Assembly (NCBI RefSeq): GCF_048569485.1
Contig: NC_134357.1
Location: forward strand, 110,902,744-110,966,743
DNA length: 64,000 nucleotides
Direction of reading: 5' to 3'
From: Anomaloglossus baeobatrachus
Taxonomy: Eukaryota; Chordata; Amphibia; Anura; Aromobatidae
Shown piece by piece: positions 12,459 to 24,840 of this stretch. The position numbers were made by a program, and so were the translations under genes. The number at the start of each line of letters is the position of its first letter. Position 1 is the stretch's first letter. The notes under the pieces are model-generated. The model was not told where the DNA came from. It was given only the letters and a program-made list of their open reading frames with translations, and made no database searches.

Positions 12459-13616
12459 TGTGACGCCCTGGACTAGCCAGGTCGTCACAGGAACTACAAC
12501 ACAACACCCCCACCCCGAGATAGGCACATCAGTCAGACACAAATCCTTGTTGCCTCCCTCCAGGGGCTGATGTCCACACCAGGTGGGGTGGAGCCAGGCG
12601 GTTGGCCCCACCCACTGAGGAGTTCACAGTCCTGGAGGCGGGAGAAGGAGGTCAGTTCAGTTTAGGGAAGTGAAAGAGTGAGGAGTAAAGTGGTAGTAGA
12701 GGAGCAAACTGACTGTGTCCAGGTACGTGGCCCGGGCACCAAGAGCAAGGTTGGCAGACGGTGGTGGCCGTCTGCAGGAGAGGCAGATCAACGCGGAACC
12801 GTAGGACCAGGGACGGGCGGTGGCCTGCCGGTACCGAACCGGGGAGCGAAGTGAAGCCAGCACAAACCGGCAGGGCCTGCGGACCCCGACCAGGCTTGGA
12901 GTCGCCGTTAAACAAGTCAAATCCGTTAGTGAGCGGAACCCCCGGGGTTTCCAAACAGCCAAGACCCGATTGAAGGCAACCGTCCAAACAGCAAAAGGGA
13001 AATACAGCTACCGCCACAGCTAGAGTTCCCAGGGCCAGAGCCTGCGGGCAAAAGGGCTCCTCCGACACATATCCACGCTGGGGAGCGGGTTACCGGTGGG
13101 AAGCCATCGGGACTGAAGATACACAAAAGGTGCAGGGAAAAGCAGCCACCACACCAACCGTCCGGGAGAAACCTCAGCAGCCGGCTGCGGGACCCGTCCA
13201 TCCAGCCGTTTGTTTTACCAGAGACTTGCATCCATTTGTGGCTGAGTGAGTATTACCGTGCCGTTCAGCACCGCGCTGCGCAGTCCAAGCGCCCCCTGCA
13301 CCTTTCCAACCCTGCCTCCCCGTCACCTCACCGGGCCCCAGGACCACCAACCCCTACCCACAGAGGAGGAAACAACATCCCAGCTGCTCCCTACCATCGC
13401 TCCCGGGATCCCCGTCACCAGCAGCGGTGGTGTCCAACTTCACCACAACCCGTGGGTGGCGTCACGGACCAAATCCCCAAACCAAACTACTCCCCTTTCA
13501 CTCACGGGCGAGGAGCACCGCTCAAGTCCCCGGATCCGACCCACCGCTCAAGCCACTGAGCAGCAGCAGCGCCGTACCTGAGCGTGGTGAGCGCAGCTCC
13601 CTCCCCGCCCGCGACA
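12459..13616 (+). mobile_element. solo LTR, family A (copy A1)
   Basis: TGTGACGCCCTGGACTAGCC...CGCCCGCGACA, 1158 bp, flanked by perfect AATA duplications (12455-12458 and 13617-13620). It is GC-rich, which produces many long chance frames on both strands. It sits inside LTR D. Sense strand is inferred from an AATAAA in the sister copy A6. Confidence 0.85.
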
Positions 13617-14042
13617 AATACCTGGTAGGTGCTTGGTTAAGCCCTACCCATGTCAGTGCAAGCCCGGGTCCCCCCTTTGATCCAATGGGTCTACTCCTGC
13701 TCGCTTCCTTGGCAAGTGTTACAGGGAGAAGTGCTAAATTGGTTTCTGCAAAGGTTAAGAAAAGTGATTTCTGTGAGAAGTGCCACAAAGTTGTCAGTGG
13801 AAAACATGCAAGAAAAGTGCACATTTTGTATAAAAAATTTATTTAGTTGATTCAGTCAATAGAAAGGTAATCTGAAATAAAAAGGTCATTAATATTGATT
13901 TCTAATTTGGAGGTTTTTAAGTGTTTTTCTTATGAGGGTCAAAATGACCCTTTCCCGCTGTTCTAGGTATGTCAGATTTTTAGCAGTTCTAGTGTTAACC
14001 GGTGTAATAACAGTCAAAGCTTTTCCACAGAAATCACATTAA

Positions 14043-14268
14043 GGCCCAGTGCCCACACTGTGTAGTTTTGACGCATATTTTCAGAAATCTGCAGCAAAAT
14101 CTGCATGTCCATTGTGAAGCCAGCAAAGTCCTTGAGAATTCAGAAGTGCTGTGCCCACGTTGCTTTTTTTTCCCTTGCGTATTTGGTGCAGATTTGGTGC
14201 AGAAAAAAAGAAATCTGCACGAAATATGCAAGGGAAAAATACTCAACACGTCTGCGTGTCCCTATCGT
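14043..14268. mobile_element. MITE with GGCCCAGTGCCCACAC start
   Basis: Starts after TAA and contains self-complementary AAATCTGCA / TGCAGATTT blocks. The right end is worn. Confidence 0.5.
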
Positions 14269-14479
14269 GGTATAAAATTAAATAAACAAATAAATAAATT
14301 GTCATAACATCCCCCCATATTATTATCTTGGCTGTGTATGAAAAAAAAAGAACAACACTTGTCTTTTTTTCTTTTTAAATGTAAGTAAATAATTTTAAAA
14401 AACTGTGTGCGGTCCCCAACTATTTTGATACCCAGCCAGGGGTGTAACTACCGCGGTCACAGGGTTCTCCATTGTGACT

Positions 14480-14919
14480 GGGCCCGGCAAGTTAAAGTTT
14501 TTAGAGGGTCATCAGGCAGCTCTCACTCCAAATTTTAAGAGGGTAAAGAAGTGACCCGCTCTCAAAATGTTTAGATGGTCATATTGCGGCCCTTCTTCCA
14601 AATTTTAAGAGAGTAAACAGGTGGCCCTCACTCATAATTATTAGAGGGCCATCATGCGACCCTAACTTTTAATATTTCCAGTATGTACATGATGCCCTCC
14701 TTTATAATTTTTTCAGGATGTGTATGAAGTCTACATCTACAACTCTCTTACATATATAGATATATACCTCCAGTGGTAAATGTGGTTCAGACCTTGAACT
14801 TAGTGCATAGGCTTTACCAGTCTAGAAATCCCACTCCTTCAAAATGTTTTTTGAAACCCTCCTCTACGTGTCTTCCAGGGTGTATTCCACTACCTTCCTC
14901 TAATTTTTGACAGCCCTTG
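14480..14919. repeat. degenerate tandem repeats flanking LTR C1
   Basis: Blocks such as CCAAATTTTAAGAGGGTAAA and GGCCATCATGCGACCC recur at about 60-bp spacing. Similar GAGGCCCTCCTTTAT and GGCTTTA(C/T)CAGT blocks continue at 15970-16190 past the LTR, so the LTR split a minisatellite-like array. Confidence 0.6.
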
Positions 14920-15965
14920 TGTGTCGCCCAGGGTTATTGGGTACTCAGTCCTGGGCAGTGTATAACTGTGGAATGTCACTTTGGTGGGCGTTGCCTGGTC
15001 CCGTGCCCTGAGTGCTTTTTAAAAGGGGAATATTTACAGGGGATGTGAATAACGTTCACACGTGACGCCACTTTCAGTTTTGCGGCTATGTTGATGGAGC
15101 TGCTGCTGCACAGTTTTCACTACTGGGGCTGGTGTTAGTAGCAGCCTGGATGTTAGGCCCTCTGCAAGCAGGGTCAGGCCCCAGAGGATAGGTGATGCAG
15201 ATTTGTGTTGAAAGAAGGTAGGCCACACAAGGGGTTTCAGTGTAACTGGTTCTTTTACTCACTGCAAGCTGGTAACTGTTCCCCCTAGGTTGGCTGGTCT
15301 TAACCGCAGGTCCCCGTAGTTCCAGTGCCGGTTTAGTGACCCAGTGGCTTCTTTCCCATGAACCTGTCATTTGTTGGTGGGGCCCCGTGGCTTGGAGCGG
15401 CTGGGGGTCCCCTCCTGGTGGTCTTCTACAGCAGTCCGTATGACTTTAGCGTGAACCCTGTGGGGTTGGAGTCTCTTGTCCTGTCCCCGGTTCTCCCGTT
15501 GCTACTGTGTCCCAAACTTCAAGGTCAGTGAGGTCCTCACTGTGCAGATTTTATCAGGTCTGCCTGGAGTGTTTGCCTGACCTCGGATTCTGTACCCCGC
15601 TGGTGTAAAGTTCCGGGAGTACTCCACTGTACTCCACCGGCAACTAACCGGATGGGCTCTCAGATCACTGTTTCACTCTCGACAGTCCTTCCTCTCTCTC
15701 TCACTGTCACTGCTAGACTGACTGTCCACTATCTACCCCTCCCACCTGGTCATGTAGTGGACTGGATCGGCTCCACCTCTAAGTGGCCATCCATTGGTCC
15801 AACCCTAGCCTGGTACCAGTCTATGGGGAAATTGGGGAAAACAGGGATTATCTGGAGTGTTTGGTTGTTACCGGCACTGGTCTTCTGGGTCCCTAGGGGG
15901 TAGGTCCTGCATCCTGGTGGGGATGCAGTACCTTGTAGCTCCCTAATGGCTTCAGGGGTGCTACA
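14920..15965 (-). mobile_element. solo LTR, family C (copy C1)
   Basis: On the plus strand TGTGTCGCCCAGGG...TCAGGGGTGCTACA, 1046 bp, flanked by perfect CTTG duplications (14916-14919 and 15966-15969). It is the reverse-orientation sister of 58445-59437. No internal genes. Confidence 0.85.
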
Positions 15966-16205
15966 CTTGCACCTAGTGCATAGGCTATATGAGTCTAGGA
16001 GTCCCACTACCTAACAATTTTAGCAGAATGTATATGAGGCCCTCCTTTATGTCTTATACAGGATGTATAGGAGTGTCTCTTCCTTCTAATTTTTTGGAGT
16101 TCTTGCGTTATCCGCATAGGCTTTATCAGTTTCAGAGTCCTTCCTTCATAAATTAAACAGGATATGTCTGACTATGTCACACAGTACATGCCCAGATACT
16201 GTATA

Positions 16206-17384
16206 TGTCGCGGGCGGCGGGGCGCTGCGCTCACCACGCTCGGGTCCGGCGCTGCTGCTGCTGCTGCTCGGTGGCTCGAGCGGTGGGCCGGACCCGGGGA
16301 CTCGAGCGGCGCTCCTCGCCCGTGAATGAAAGGGGTGTTTTGTTGGTGTTTGGGGTGTCGGTTTGTGACGCCACCCACGGTGTGTGGTGAGGTTGGGGCA
16401 CCACCGCTGCTCTGTACGGGGATCCCGGGAGCGATGACAGGGAGCAGCTGGGATGTTTCTCTCCCCTCCGTGGGTAGGGGATTTTGGCAGTCCCGGGGCC
16501 CGGAGTTGTTGTCTGTTTGGTGGGTTGCGGGGCTTGGCCAGGTGCAGGGTCGCGGGGCAGTGCAGTGCCAGATGGCACGGTGGTACTTACTCAGCCAGTA
16601 ACGCACAAGGAGTCTCTGGTAAAACAAACGGCTGGATGGACGAGTCCCACAGACGGCTGCAACGGTTACTCCCGGTAGGCTGGCGGTAACTGTCTCTCCC
16701 TTCACCGGTGTTAAGTTCTCGGCCCCGATGGCTTCCCACCGGTAACCCGCTCCCCTGCGGTATGTTGGCTAAGGGAGCCCCTTCTTGCCCGCAGGCTCTG
16801 GCCCTGGGAGCTCTAGCTCTGGCGGTAGCTTTATCTCCCTCACGGTTTGGACGGTTGCCTTCAGTCGGGTCTTTATTGCTGGGAAACCCCGGAGGTTCCC
16901 GTCGCTGATGGATTTGACCGGCGACGACTCCTAGCCTGGTTGGGGTCCGTAGGCCCTGCCGGATAGTGCTGGCTTCTCTTCGCTCCCCGATCCGGTACCA
17001 GCGGGTCACCGCCCGTCCCCGGTTCTTACGGTTGTGTGTCAATCGGCCTCTCCTGCAGACGGTCACCACTGTCTGCCAACCTTGCTGTTTCTGTGCCCGG
17101 GCCACGTACCCGGACACGGCCAGTCAGTTCCTCCACTACTACTTTCCTCACTCTCGCTCTACACTCAACTCCACTAAACTAAAAACTGCCTTCCTTTTCC
17201 CACCTCCAGAACTGTGAACTCCTCGGTGGGTGGAGCCAACCGCCTGGCTCCGCCCCACCTGGTGTGGACATCAGCCCCTGGAGGGAGGCAACAGGGATTT
17301 GTGTCTGACTTAGATGTTCCTAACCGGGGTGCGGGGTGTGTTGTTGCAGTACCTGTGACGTCCTGGCTTGTCCAGGGCGCCACA
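16206..17384 (-). mobile_element. solo LTR, family A (copy A2)
   Basis: Plus-strand ends TGTCGCGGGCGG and CAGGGCGCCACA, 1179 bp, with perfect TATA duplications at 16202-16205 and 17385-17388. Same family as A1 in opposite orientation. The long frames on both strands here are chance products of GC richness. Confidence 0.85.
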
Positions 17385-17388
17385 TATA

Positions 17389-17826
17389 CAGTAGTAGTGA
17401 AATGTTAAAATAACATTTACCGGTGACTACTAGTGGATGTAGTATATGTCTCCCTCTGCTATTTCATCTACTGTAGTCATAGGGAAATACGGTGAGATGG
17501 CCCAGCTATTAATGAGTGTAGGAGGTGTTTTTTCTTTCTCTTTTTAATTTTGCCTTATATAAAAAATGTTTCCTAGCATTTATTCTTGTAAAATCAATTT
17601 TATCTTCGGTTTTGTATGTTTTATTGTCAGTCAGTAACAGTGGCGTAATACTCTGACAACATTATTCCCAGCAGTGACCTGGGAGTCAATGAAGCATCCA
17701 GGTGTCTTCCCAATGCTGTTCCTATTCCATTTGAGTCCTATTTCCACCCATTTCAGCTATTTTCCTGCTTCTCCAGCTCTCCTGTTACGGTCTTCTGGAA
17801 AAATGCTCTAGTTTCTCAATGACTTC
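17389..17826. other. unassigned non-coding stretch
   Basis: Nothing recognised. Confidence 0.45.
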
Positions 17827-18904
17827 TGACGTGCCCACGGGGTCTTGGGGAGGGCTACTCGTCACCGGGCCGGTTTGGGATGTCACAGCAGCCTGGCCCA
17901 GTTCCGTGACCCCATCGGTGTCAATAGAAAGGGGAGATGGGGACGATGGGAGTAGTTATTCGTGACGCCACCTGTGGTGTGCGGCCAGGTATTAGCCGCC
18001 GCTGCGGAAGGTCTTCTCTGGGGCGGATGATAACGCAGCTCAGATGGTAAAGCTCTCCACAGGCAGAGCTTAGGCCCCAGGGAGGATGTTGAGCGTAGTA
18101 GTCCTCTCTAATGAAGGAACGCGGGGCACGAGAAGGATTAGACAACACAGCGGTTGCAGTTTAAGCTCTTTATTCACTGTGATGTCACCACCTTTGGGCT
18201 GCCGGACTCCGCTGTCATGGGCTCCAGCTGATCCCGGATAGTTCGGAGGTCCAATTCGGTGTTTCTTTCAGTGAGTCCTTCCTCCCTACGCCGTGTTGTG
18301 TGAGTCCCTGCGGCTTGAAGCTACTCTGGGACCCAAGTCCTGGAAATGGTTTCTTTCCCGTCCTGAATAGCAGGCAGCGCAAGTCCGTAGAGGGGCCACC
18401 CTATGGTCACAACTCCTGGATCTATATGCTGCTGCCCCGTACACTGTGTGGGTCAGAAGACTTGAAATCCTCTGCCCGTTGGATTCTGCTAGTGAGACGT
18501 GAAGTGCCCACCAGCCTAGGGCTCCGCACCCTGTAGTGTGCGCTCGATCCTGAGGGTGCTATGGTGCAGCTCTCCCCTCAGCGACCATGTTCTCCTGCAT
18601 TTCACTTTCCTGGTTGCTGACTAACTACTGGCTGATTGTGTGTGTGTGTTTGTGTGTGTCTCCTTGCTCCCCTGTGTCAAGCTCCTCCGCCTAGGTTCCT
18701 GAACTAGTGAGCAAAGGGTCCACTACATTAATGATGGCCACCCTTCAATGTCTCTACCCTAGCCCAGTCCCAGTGAGAGGGCATCTGTGTATGGTGGTGG
18801 ATTGTGGTTTTTATCGGCAATGACCTCTTCCATACACGGGATGAATACTGCACCTCTGGTGAGATGCAGTACCCTGTGGCGACTGAAGCCTCAAGGGCGC
18901 CACA
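17827..18904 (-). mobile_element. solo LTR, family B (copy B1)
   Basis: Plus strand TGACGTGCCCACGGGG...AAGGGCGCCACA, about 1.08 kb. Flanks CTTC/CTCC are near-matching. It shares a GTGACGCCACCTGTGGTGTG core and GCCGCCGCTGC with families A and C. AATAAAG lies on the minus strand near 18170, supporting minus as the sense strand. Confidence 0.75.
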
Positions 18905-18908
18905 CTCC

Positions 18909-21070
18909 ACCACAGCAAATCCCAGCACCTCCGCGGGCTGGAAAAAAAACCCAACAAAACAATATAATGGACATTACTGCAACATTTTGTGATGCTGTAA
19001 ACATTAATATTTCTTCCCTTTATGGGAGACATGGTTCCTTGAACGTTACAAACTTTCACATACTTCACATTACGACATATAAAACCTTTCACACTATAAA
19101 ACGCATAAAACATCTGCCTGTAGCACAAGACATTCACTTTTGGCAGTAAACAAAAAACTTTCACTTTTGCATGTTGCAGCACTCTGACCAAGTGCATATT
19201 TTATAAGGACATAAAAAAGCAATATGGGGGACCTGCCTCAAGCCCCCAACGTAGGCTCTGGGCGTGCTTCAGAGTGTTCCAGACCACTCTTCGTTACTTC
19301 TGCATGCGCAACATGCTTTGTGGTCCTTTGGTCATATTAATTCTGGTAGGGAGCACAACAGCTGCTAATTATTTACAAAAAACACCAAAAAACTGAGCTG
19401 TAACAAAAAAAACAGTAAACATGCAACATTACAAGCATGTAAATGCCAGCCTCTAGACAAGAAAAAAACAAAGAGAAAAATTGTATGAAAAATACCCTGA
19501 GTAATAATGAATAAAATGCAAGTGCTTAATAACAGGGTACTTAGTATATACATTTTTGCAAAAATGTAAGAAGCCATCACACCTCGTCACAGTGTACCCA
19601 TCTGGGACGGTCCCTAACCAACTAAAGTTAAAACCATTATATATAACTGACTCGTGTCTATTAAAACTCCAATGTGAATAGTAACAAGTGGTCAGCTGGG
19701 TCCCAGATTAAATACACAGCAAAGTGGGAAGCAATTGGTTGTTCAGCCCCAGTATAAGGAGGGCTGCGCCCCCAACTTGCAATAAAGCAAGATAGCAGAC
19801 AAAAAAAAAATTGAATAGGGTGTTTTCCCTTGGACACCAGCACTATTTGGGTCTGCCGTGTGCTATTTATCAACATGATCCCCTCTTTGAATCAGCCATT
19901 AGGCTACAGAGGGTTTTCCTGAACCACCATTGTAGTTTACTATTGGCCTCCTGAGGAACCCACTTCTGGGAGAAACGCTTTGAAGCTTGAAATTACCATT
20001 CTGTTCACATCAATGAGATAAGTTTTTGATTTCTTCCTCCCTACTGTCCACCTGCCACACCAATTTGTTTTTTGCACTTATCTTAGGCACTGCAGTTTTT
20101 TCTGGCAGGGACTTCAGGGGCAGCGGGGACAGTCGTCGCGGAGTGGGGGCGCCATATCGCATTTTTAGGGTGCCAAACCCCGCTGTTAGGCAGTGCACAG
20201 ATAGGTCTTGAGGGCTAGCAATCTATCCTGTGCACTTTTAGTAATCACGGTGTGGTTTTAAGTGATTTAATAAAGTATTTAAGTTTTATAGGGGCAGTCT
20301 ATGTGCATGTATATTTTTATTCCCTAGCTGTTATCACATATATGAGTCTTGAGAGTTGGATATCAGCCAAACTATCGGCCACATCATCGTTTGGCTGACA
20401 GCCATGTAAAGTACAAAGGGTCTTTTGGGGCTCAGTCACAATGCTTAGTTACAGTCTGTTTTTTAATGACTGAAAACTAATGCACTTATGCAGTAATATA
20501 TAAATACAATATGTGGATTGATCAGTCATATTCAGCTGTCTAAACTAAATTTTCCATACTGTAGTGTAGAATATGTAAGTGTGTTCGTGACATGTGGTGT
20601 AAATGATCATTATGTTTCTAAAGTCCCCATGGCACACGATTATATTACAAAAGCTACAACATTCCGTAAATTAATCAACAGGCATTTCTTTGGTGCAACA
20701 TAAATGTTTACAATCATTCCCATATTGTTAAAGAAGCTCTCCTATGAGGGTCTCTATGATTAATGAGATTTCCAAACCACCAGCGCACACAGAGCGAGAT
20801 CTGACTATTTATTTTAGCTGTCAAACAAATATAGACTGCTGGGATGAAATCAATATATTTTCTTAGTGTAGCACAGACTTTAAAATAGATAGAGATGCTG
20901 TATGGATTTTTAGTACAGCAGAATGTGTTCTCAATTAATTATGACGAAACAGATTCCTGAGGGGTATGAGGTCTCGGCAATTGATTGTAATATTATGCAA
21001 AATGGCTGTTAATTGGAATTAATTACTATAAAAATAAACCTTCTGATACAGTAGAGATCTCAACTAAATA
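18909..21070. other. unassigned non-coding stretch
   Basis: No genes. The part at 19930-19985 (CTCCTGAGGAACCCACTTCTGGGAGAAACGC) resembles other anuran repeat fragments. Simple A-rich runs occur at 19420-19470. Confidence 0.4.
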
Positions 21071-21074
21071 CACT

Positions 21075-21755
21075 GATGAGCAAGAGGATAACAATGTTTT
21101 GAACTTTTGATTTTCAGGCTCCATATCTAAGCATCTACTTAAGCTTTGAACGTGAGACTACCTTCATTTCATCATCATTTTGGCTATCTCATACATAAAT
21201 TTGACTTGTAATCATTTAGCATATGATTAGTTATGCAGATTTTTGTCATTTCACTGCACTGTTACTATTTTGTGCCTAAAAATCTAAATGTTTATTATTT
21301 TGGTAGTGTTTTGTAAATCATTCTTTGGCTTCCACACTGTCTGATTCCTTTTTGGCATGCTCTCAAATAGATTCAAACATGCTTTGACAGATATCTGATC
21401 CTAGGTCTCATCTACACTTTCCAAATGTTAGTGCTTATTGATTGACTCACTTGTGTATGTATACAGCTTCAACTCTACCCACAAGTGTTTGATTGGGTTG
21501 AGGTCTGGGGACTGTGAGGGCCAATTCAGCACCTCTACTTCTTTATCACTGAACAATTTCTCCATTAATCTCGGCGTATGCTTCAGGTCTTTGTCCTGCT
21601 GGAACACTTTGTTGTCCTTTTCATACCCAAAGTACTGGAGTGTATGAAATAACTCGTCTTGTAGGATACTCATATATAGCTGAGCATTGAGACCACCATT
21701 GATCCTAGTCAAGTATCCAACGCCTTTGGATGTGAAACAACCCTATTTTCACACT
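21075..21755 (-). pseudogene. Tc1/mariner transposase fragment (C-terminal part)
   Basis: The minus frame 21428-21712 reads ...QDELFHTLQYFG... then VFQQDKDLKHTPR and NWPSQSPDLNPIKHLW, the classic Tc1 segment with the second catalytic Asp (QQD) and the SPDLNPI motif. The N-terminal DNA-binding half is missing. The sequence down to about 21075 (CACTGATGAGCAAGAGG) looks like the 3' untranslated part and terminal repeat. Confidence 0.85.
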
Positions 21756-21999
21756 TTGACACATGGCAGACGCGTTCAGACCATCCAATGTCTGGACGCA
21801 TGACAAAAATACAAACTACAGTACAACAAGTAGGGGGGAACACCGGGGAAACAGTAATAATGGTGGACCATGGCTCTAGTTAGAAGGGTAAAAGAGCACC
21901 TCCTGCACTCACCTGCCACTGATCCTACGCTCCTAACAAGGCCCTATACAGTCTCCTCAACTGTCGCCAAACAGGAACCTGAGACCCTAAGAAAATCCC

Positions 22000-22377
22000 A
22001 GTAGTTGTTCATTGTTCCCGAGGCAGCACACATCGCTCCGTGTGACACCCCGGGAATGATGAACTGCAGCTTACCTGTGGCCGCCAGCAATGTGGAAGGA
22101 AGGAGGTGGGCAGGATGTTACATCCCGCTCATCACAGCCCCTCCGTTTCTATTGGGCGGCCGCTGTGTGACGTCGCTGTGACGCCGAACGTCCCTCCCCC
22201 TTCAGGAAGAGGATGTTCGCCGCCCACAGCGGGGTCATTAGGGAGGTAAGTACGTGTGACGGGGGTTACCGACTTTGTGCGACACGGGCAACAAATTGGC
22301 CGTAATGCACAAACGATGGGGGCCGGTGCCATCGCACATGCGAACGCACGATAAATCGACGCATGTAACGGGGCCTT
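22000..22377. mobile_element. Harbinger-like MITE, family N1 (one end missing)
   Basis: Contains the N1 inner hairpin (GCAGCACACATCGCTCCGTGTGAC) and GGAAGGAGGTGGGCAGGATG, and ends GTAACGGGGCCTT before TAG. The start is truncated. Confidence 0.7.
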
Positions 22378-23405
22378 TAGTGTCAGTAGTTACTGCAACT
22401 TCACCATTACAGAGTTGTTCCATCTACTGTACAATTACTGCGGCCGGGTACTGCACATCCGATACCAATTCAAATCAATAGGGGGATGTGTACTGTAGTA
22501 CTCGTCAGTAGCCACAATTCCATTAACGGAGCTGTGCAGCTTCGTAATTGTGTAGTTCTGACGACCTTCAACACTGAGAACAGCTGGCTGGCGGGGGTGC
22601 TGGGTGTCGCATCATCGCCGATCAGACATTGATAACTTATCCTCATAATAGACCAATAATGGTAAAGTAATGGACAATTTATTTTAAGGCAAGAACAGCA
22701 AATTTCTTTTTACCTCAAATGTCTGTTCAGTCTTTTTTTACATCTTTCTCCAGCAGTGTCTAATTTTTAACTTGTATTAAATAAACTAGTAAGCAGCTTC
22801 CAAGCAGAAACCACCTGAAAAACAGTATGTTCACTTCTATTAATCACTTTATCTTTATGTCTTTGGAAACCTGAAGCCGTTAAAAAAAGATGAAAAGACT
22901 GAAAATATGCACAAGTCGTTTTTACATAGCAGGGCCATATGTTCATTCTTTAGCATTTATTTACCTTTTATTCAGGCAGATTATGGAGCATACTCACAAA
23001 AAAAGTCATTGTGTGCACATGCCATTTCAGTGAATGCTATACCAAGTCACTGAATGTATCTGCTACATCGCAGCAAGGTGCAAATATATGAGGTCACACA
23101 AGCAAGATGGACAATGCAAAACATGTAATTTTCTCTTATTGTGACTTGTTTGTCATAGTCATGGCACCTTGAAGCTTGCAATGCAATCTAGTTCCCTTGC
23201 GCTATGCAGCAATGTAGCAGTGGCATAGCACTATCAGTAGACGTGTCAAAGACAAGGTCATCGTGTAGCCCAAGTCTAATGTCACAGTTGTGATTTCATA
23301 TGTACTAATGTTGTACATGCACGGTACATTGATGGGAGAGAATGAGGATCTCAAATTGTACCATCAACTGTGGGAATCCCTGTATCATTCTGCACTAGAC
23401 TTATA
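22378..23405. other. unassigned non-coding stretch
   Basis: No recognisable element or gene. Confidence 0.45.
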
Positions 23406-24410
23406 AAGGGAACTTATCACCATTTTTTCCCATATAATGTAGGGCAACCACCTATAAGCCATTATACACAGCATTCTGGAAAGCGATGCCCTTGTGAGCG
23501 GACTGCAGACTGTCAGTGGCTTTCATACCAGCTCCATTTGTTTTTGTAGACCTCTGCAACCTTATAGTGCAAAAACATTTTAAAGTACAACGCTGCTCAT
23601 TTTGCCAATGACGTATGTGCATTTATTAGTGATGAGCCAGCGTGCTTTGCACTGCTCGATAGTCGAGTACTCGAGCACATTTGTTACTCGATCAAGTATT
23701 GCAGGTGCTCGAGCGCCATGCTCAATCACCGCCCAGCATGTTTTGCAGCTGCTAGACAGCCATTAAACATGCGGGGATTGCCTGCCAAACATGGTAATGT
23801 CGTAGCCATGTTAGTTACTGGCATTACTGTGAATTGTCACATTGCATCATCGAGTAGTACATAAGACCAGGGAGTGTGGTGCTCAGCACACTGCCCTCAA
23901 GAAGCAGTTCAGGGAGCGTTAATGTAGGAGGGAGAGCTTCGATTAGGACAGGGTTTGTACACTTGCAACCTTTAGTGCCATGTGGTTTTAGCCTTGTTTA
24001 ACCTAATAAATAAATAAATTAAAAAAATGGCATGATGTCCCAATTATTTTTGATAACCAGCCAAGGTAAAGCAGACAGCTGCGGTTTGGTATTATCAGGC
24101 TGAGAAGGCCCATGGTTATTTGGACCCTTCCCAGCCTAAAAATATCAATTTGGTGCATTTCACTTCAGCTCTACCCAATTACCCTGGTGCAATGGCAATC
24201 GGGGTAATATTTTTAGGGGTTGATGTCAGCTGTGTAATGTCAGCTGGCATCAAGCCATGGTGTTAATAATGGAGAGAAGTCTATCAGACACCCTCATTAC
24301 TAACCTAGTGAGTGAAAAGATAAGACACAGGAAAAAATTATTTGAATAAAAACTCCCCACACTATCCCTCGTTCATCAATTTATTTAAAAAAAAAAAAAA
24401 AAAAACAAGG
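23406..24410. repeat. mosaic of MITE fragments
   Basis: Begins with AAAGGGAACTTATCACC (diverged kin of 7301), then from about 23630 a GTGATGAGCCAGCGTGC block with GAGTACTCGAGCAC pieces. From about 24040 a stretch resembles one arm of the foldbacks at 1.9 and 33.8 kb (GATAACCAGCCAAGGTAAA, TACCCTGGTGCAATGGCAATCGGGGTAA). Boundaries are uncertain. Confidence 0.5.
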
Positions 24411-24840
24411 TCATGAAGATGAGAAGTAATCCACCTAATTCGACGAAGTCCACAAATGGGAATCTAAAGTCATAAAAAGGAACAGTTAATGAAATAAAAA
24501 CAAGACACATTCTCTTGTTCACCAATTTCGTATTTAAAAAAATACCCACAGTTCCGAAGTCATCTATGGCGTTCCCACGATGTCCACCAATTCTGTAGCA
24601 CAACCTATGGAGCCTTCTTCTGAGAATGATGGTAAGGCTGCACGACTCTGTGGTAAACGATGTAATGACAGTACAAAATTAAACGCCAGAATTATGTATT
24701 TTTGGTCATCGAAACAGTGAAATAAAATGCAATAAGAGGCAATCAAAACATTGTATCTATCCCAAAATTACATAAGAAAAAACTGTAACTCAGAATGCAA
24801 AAAAAAGCAATTACACAGCCCTAGATCCAAAAAAATTAAA
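24411..24840. other. unassigned AT-rich stretch
   Basis: No feature recognised apart from a poly-A tract just upstream (24388-24405). Confidence 0.45.

Larger units (their letters stand above)
11458..13723 (+). mobile_element. solo LTR, family D, inserted in piggyBac (hosts LTR A1)
   Basis: It runs TGTAACACCAGC...AAGTGTTACA, with inverted TGTAACAC/GTGTTACA ends inside the piggyBac relic. The flanks GGAAG and GGGAG look like a worn 5-bp duplication. A TATTTAAGG box-like string at about 11726 follows GCCTATCACTGGGAGGCACC. Net length is about 1.1 kb after removing the nested LTR A. No internal retroelement genes accompany it, so it is a solo LTR fossil. Confidence 0.7.
9635..13846 (+). pseudogene. 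piggyBac transposase relic
   Basis: It starts MSSIISHELHISREKVL with an acidic N-terminal segment (DSDGDFVPETSEDKDAS) typical of piggyBac family proteins, and meets a stop at 9794-9796. Near 10560-10840 the frames give KFALVSEIW, CLRPGEHITIAEQLFPS and KPDKYSLKFWIAADVETKYDC, matching the DDE-region neighbourhood where piggyBac proteins carry their first catalytic Asp; here that position reads AEQLFPS. A 130-codon frame (10777-11169) covers the middle. The C-terminal cysteine-rich end (DFCEKCHKVVSGKHARKVH) resumes at 13720-13846, beyond the nested LTRs. Several stops and frameshifts make it non-functional. Family assignment is firm; closeness to any named subfamily is unknown. Confidence 0.85.
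9313..13994 (+). mobile_element. decayed piggyBac transposon with nested insertions
   Basis: The right end reads ...CAGTTCTAGTG followed by TTAA at 13995-13998. The left end has the matching inverted ACTAGAACTG at 9314. Inner inverted repeats ACCTAGAACAGCGGGAA (9488) and CCCGCTGTTCTAGGT (about 13952) match. A transposase relic lies between, interrupted by a palindromic MITE (10001-10283) and an LTR (11458-13723) that itself holds another LTR. The left TTAA has decayed. Confidence 0.85.

Noticed and set aside
16172-17117. Long frames on both strands (up to 177 codons) as genes
   Set aside because: They lie in a GC-rich solo LTR with few stops. Parallel frames recur in each LTR A copy and on both strands, as expected by chance.
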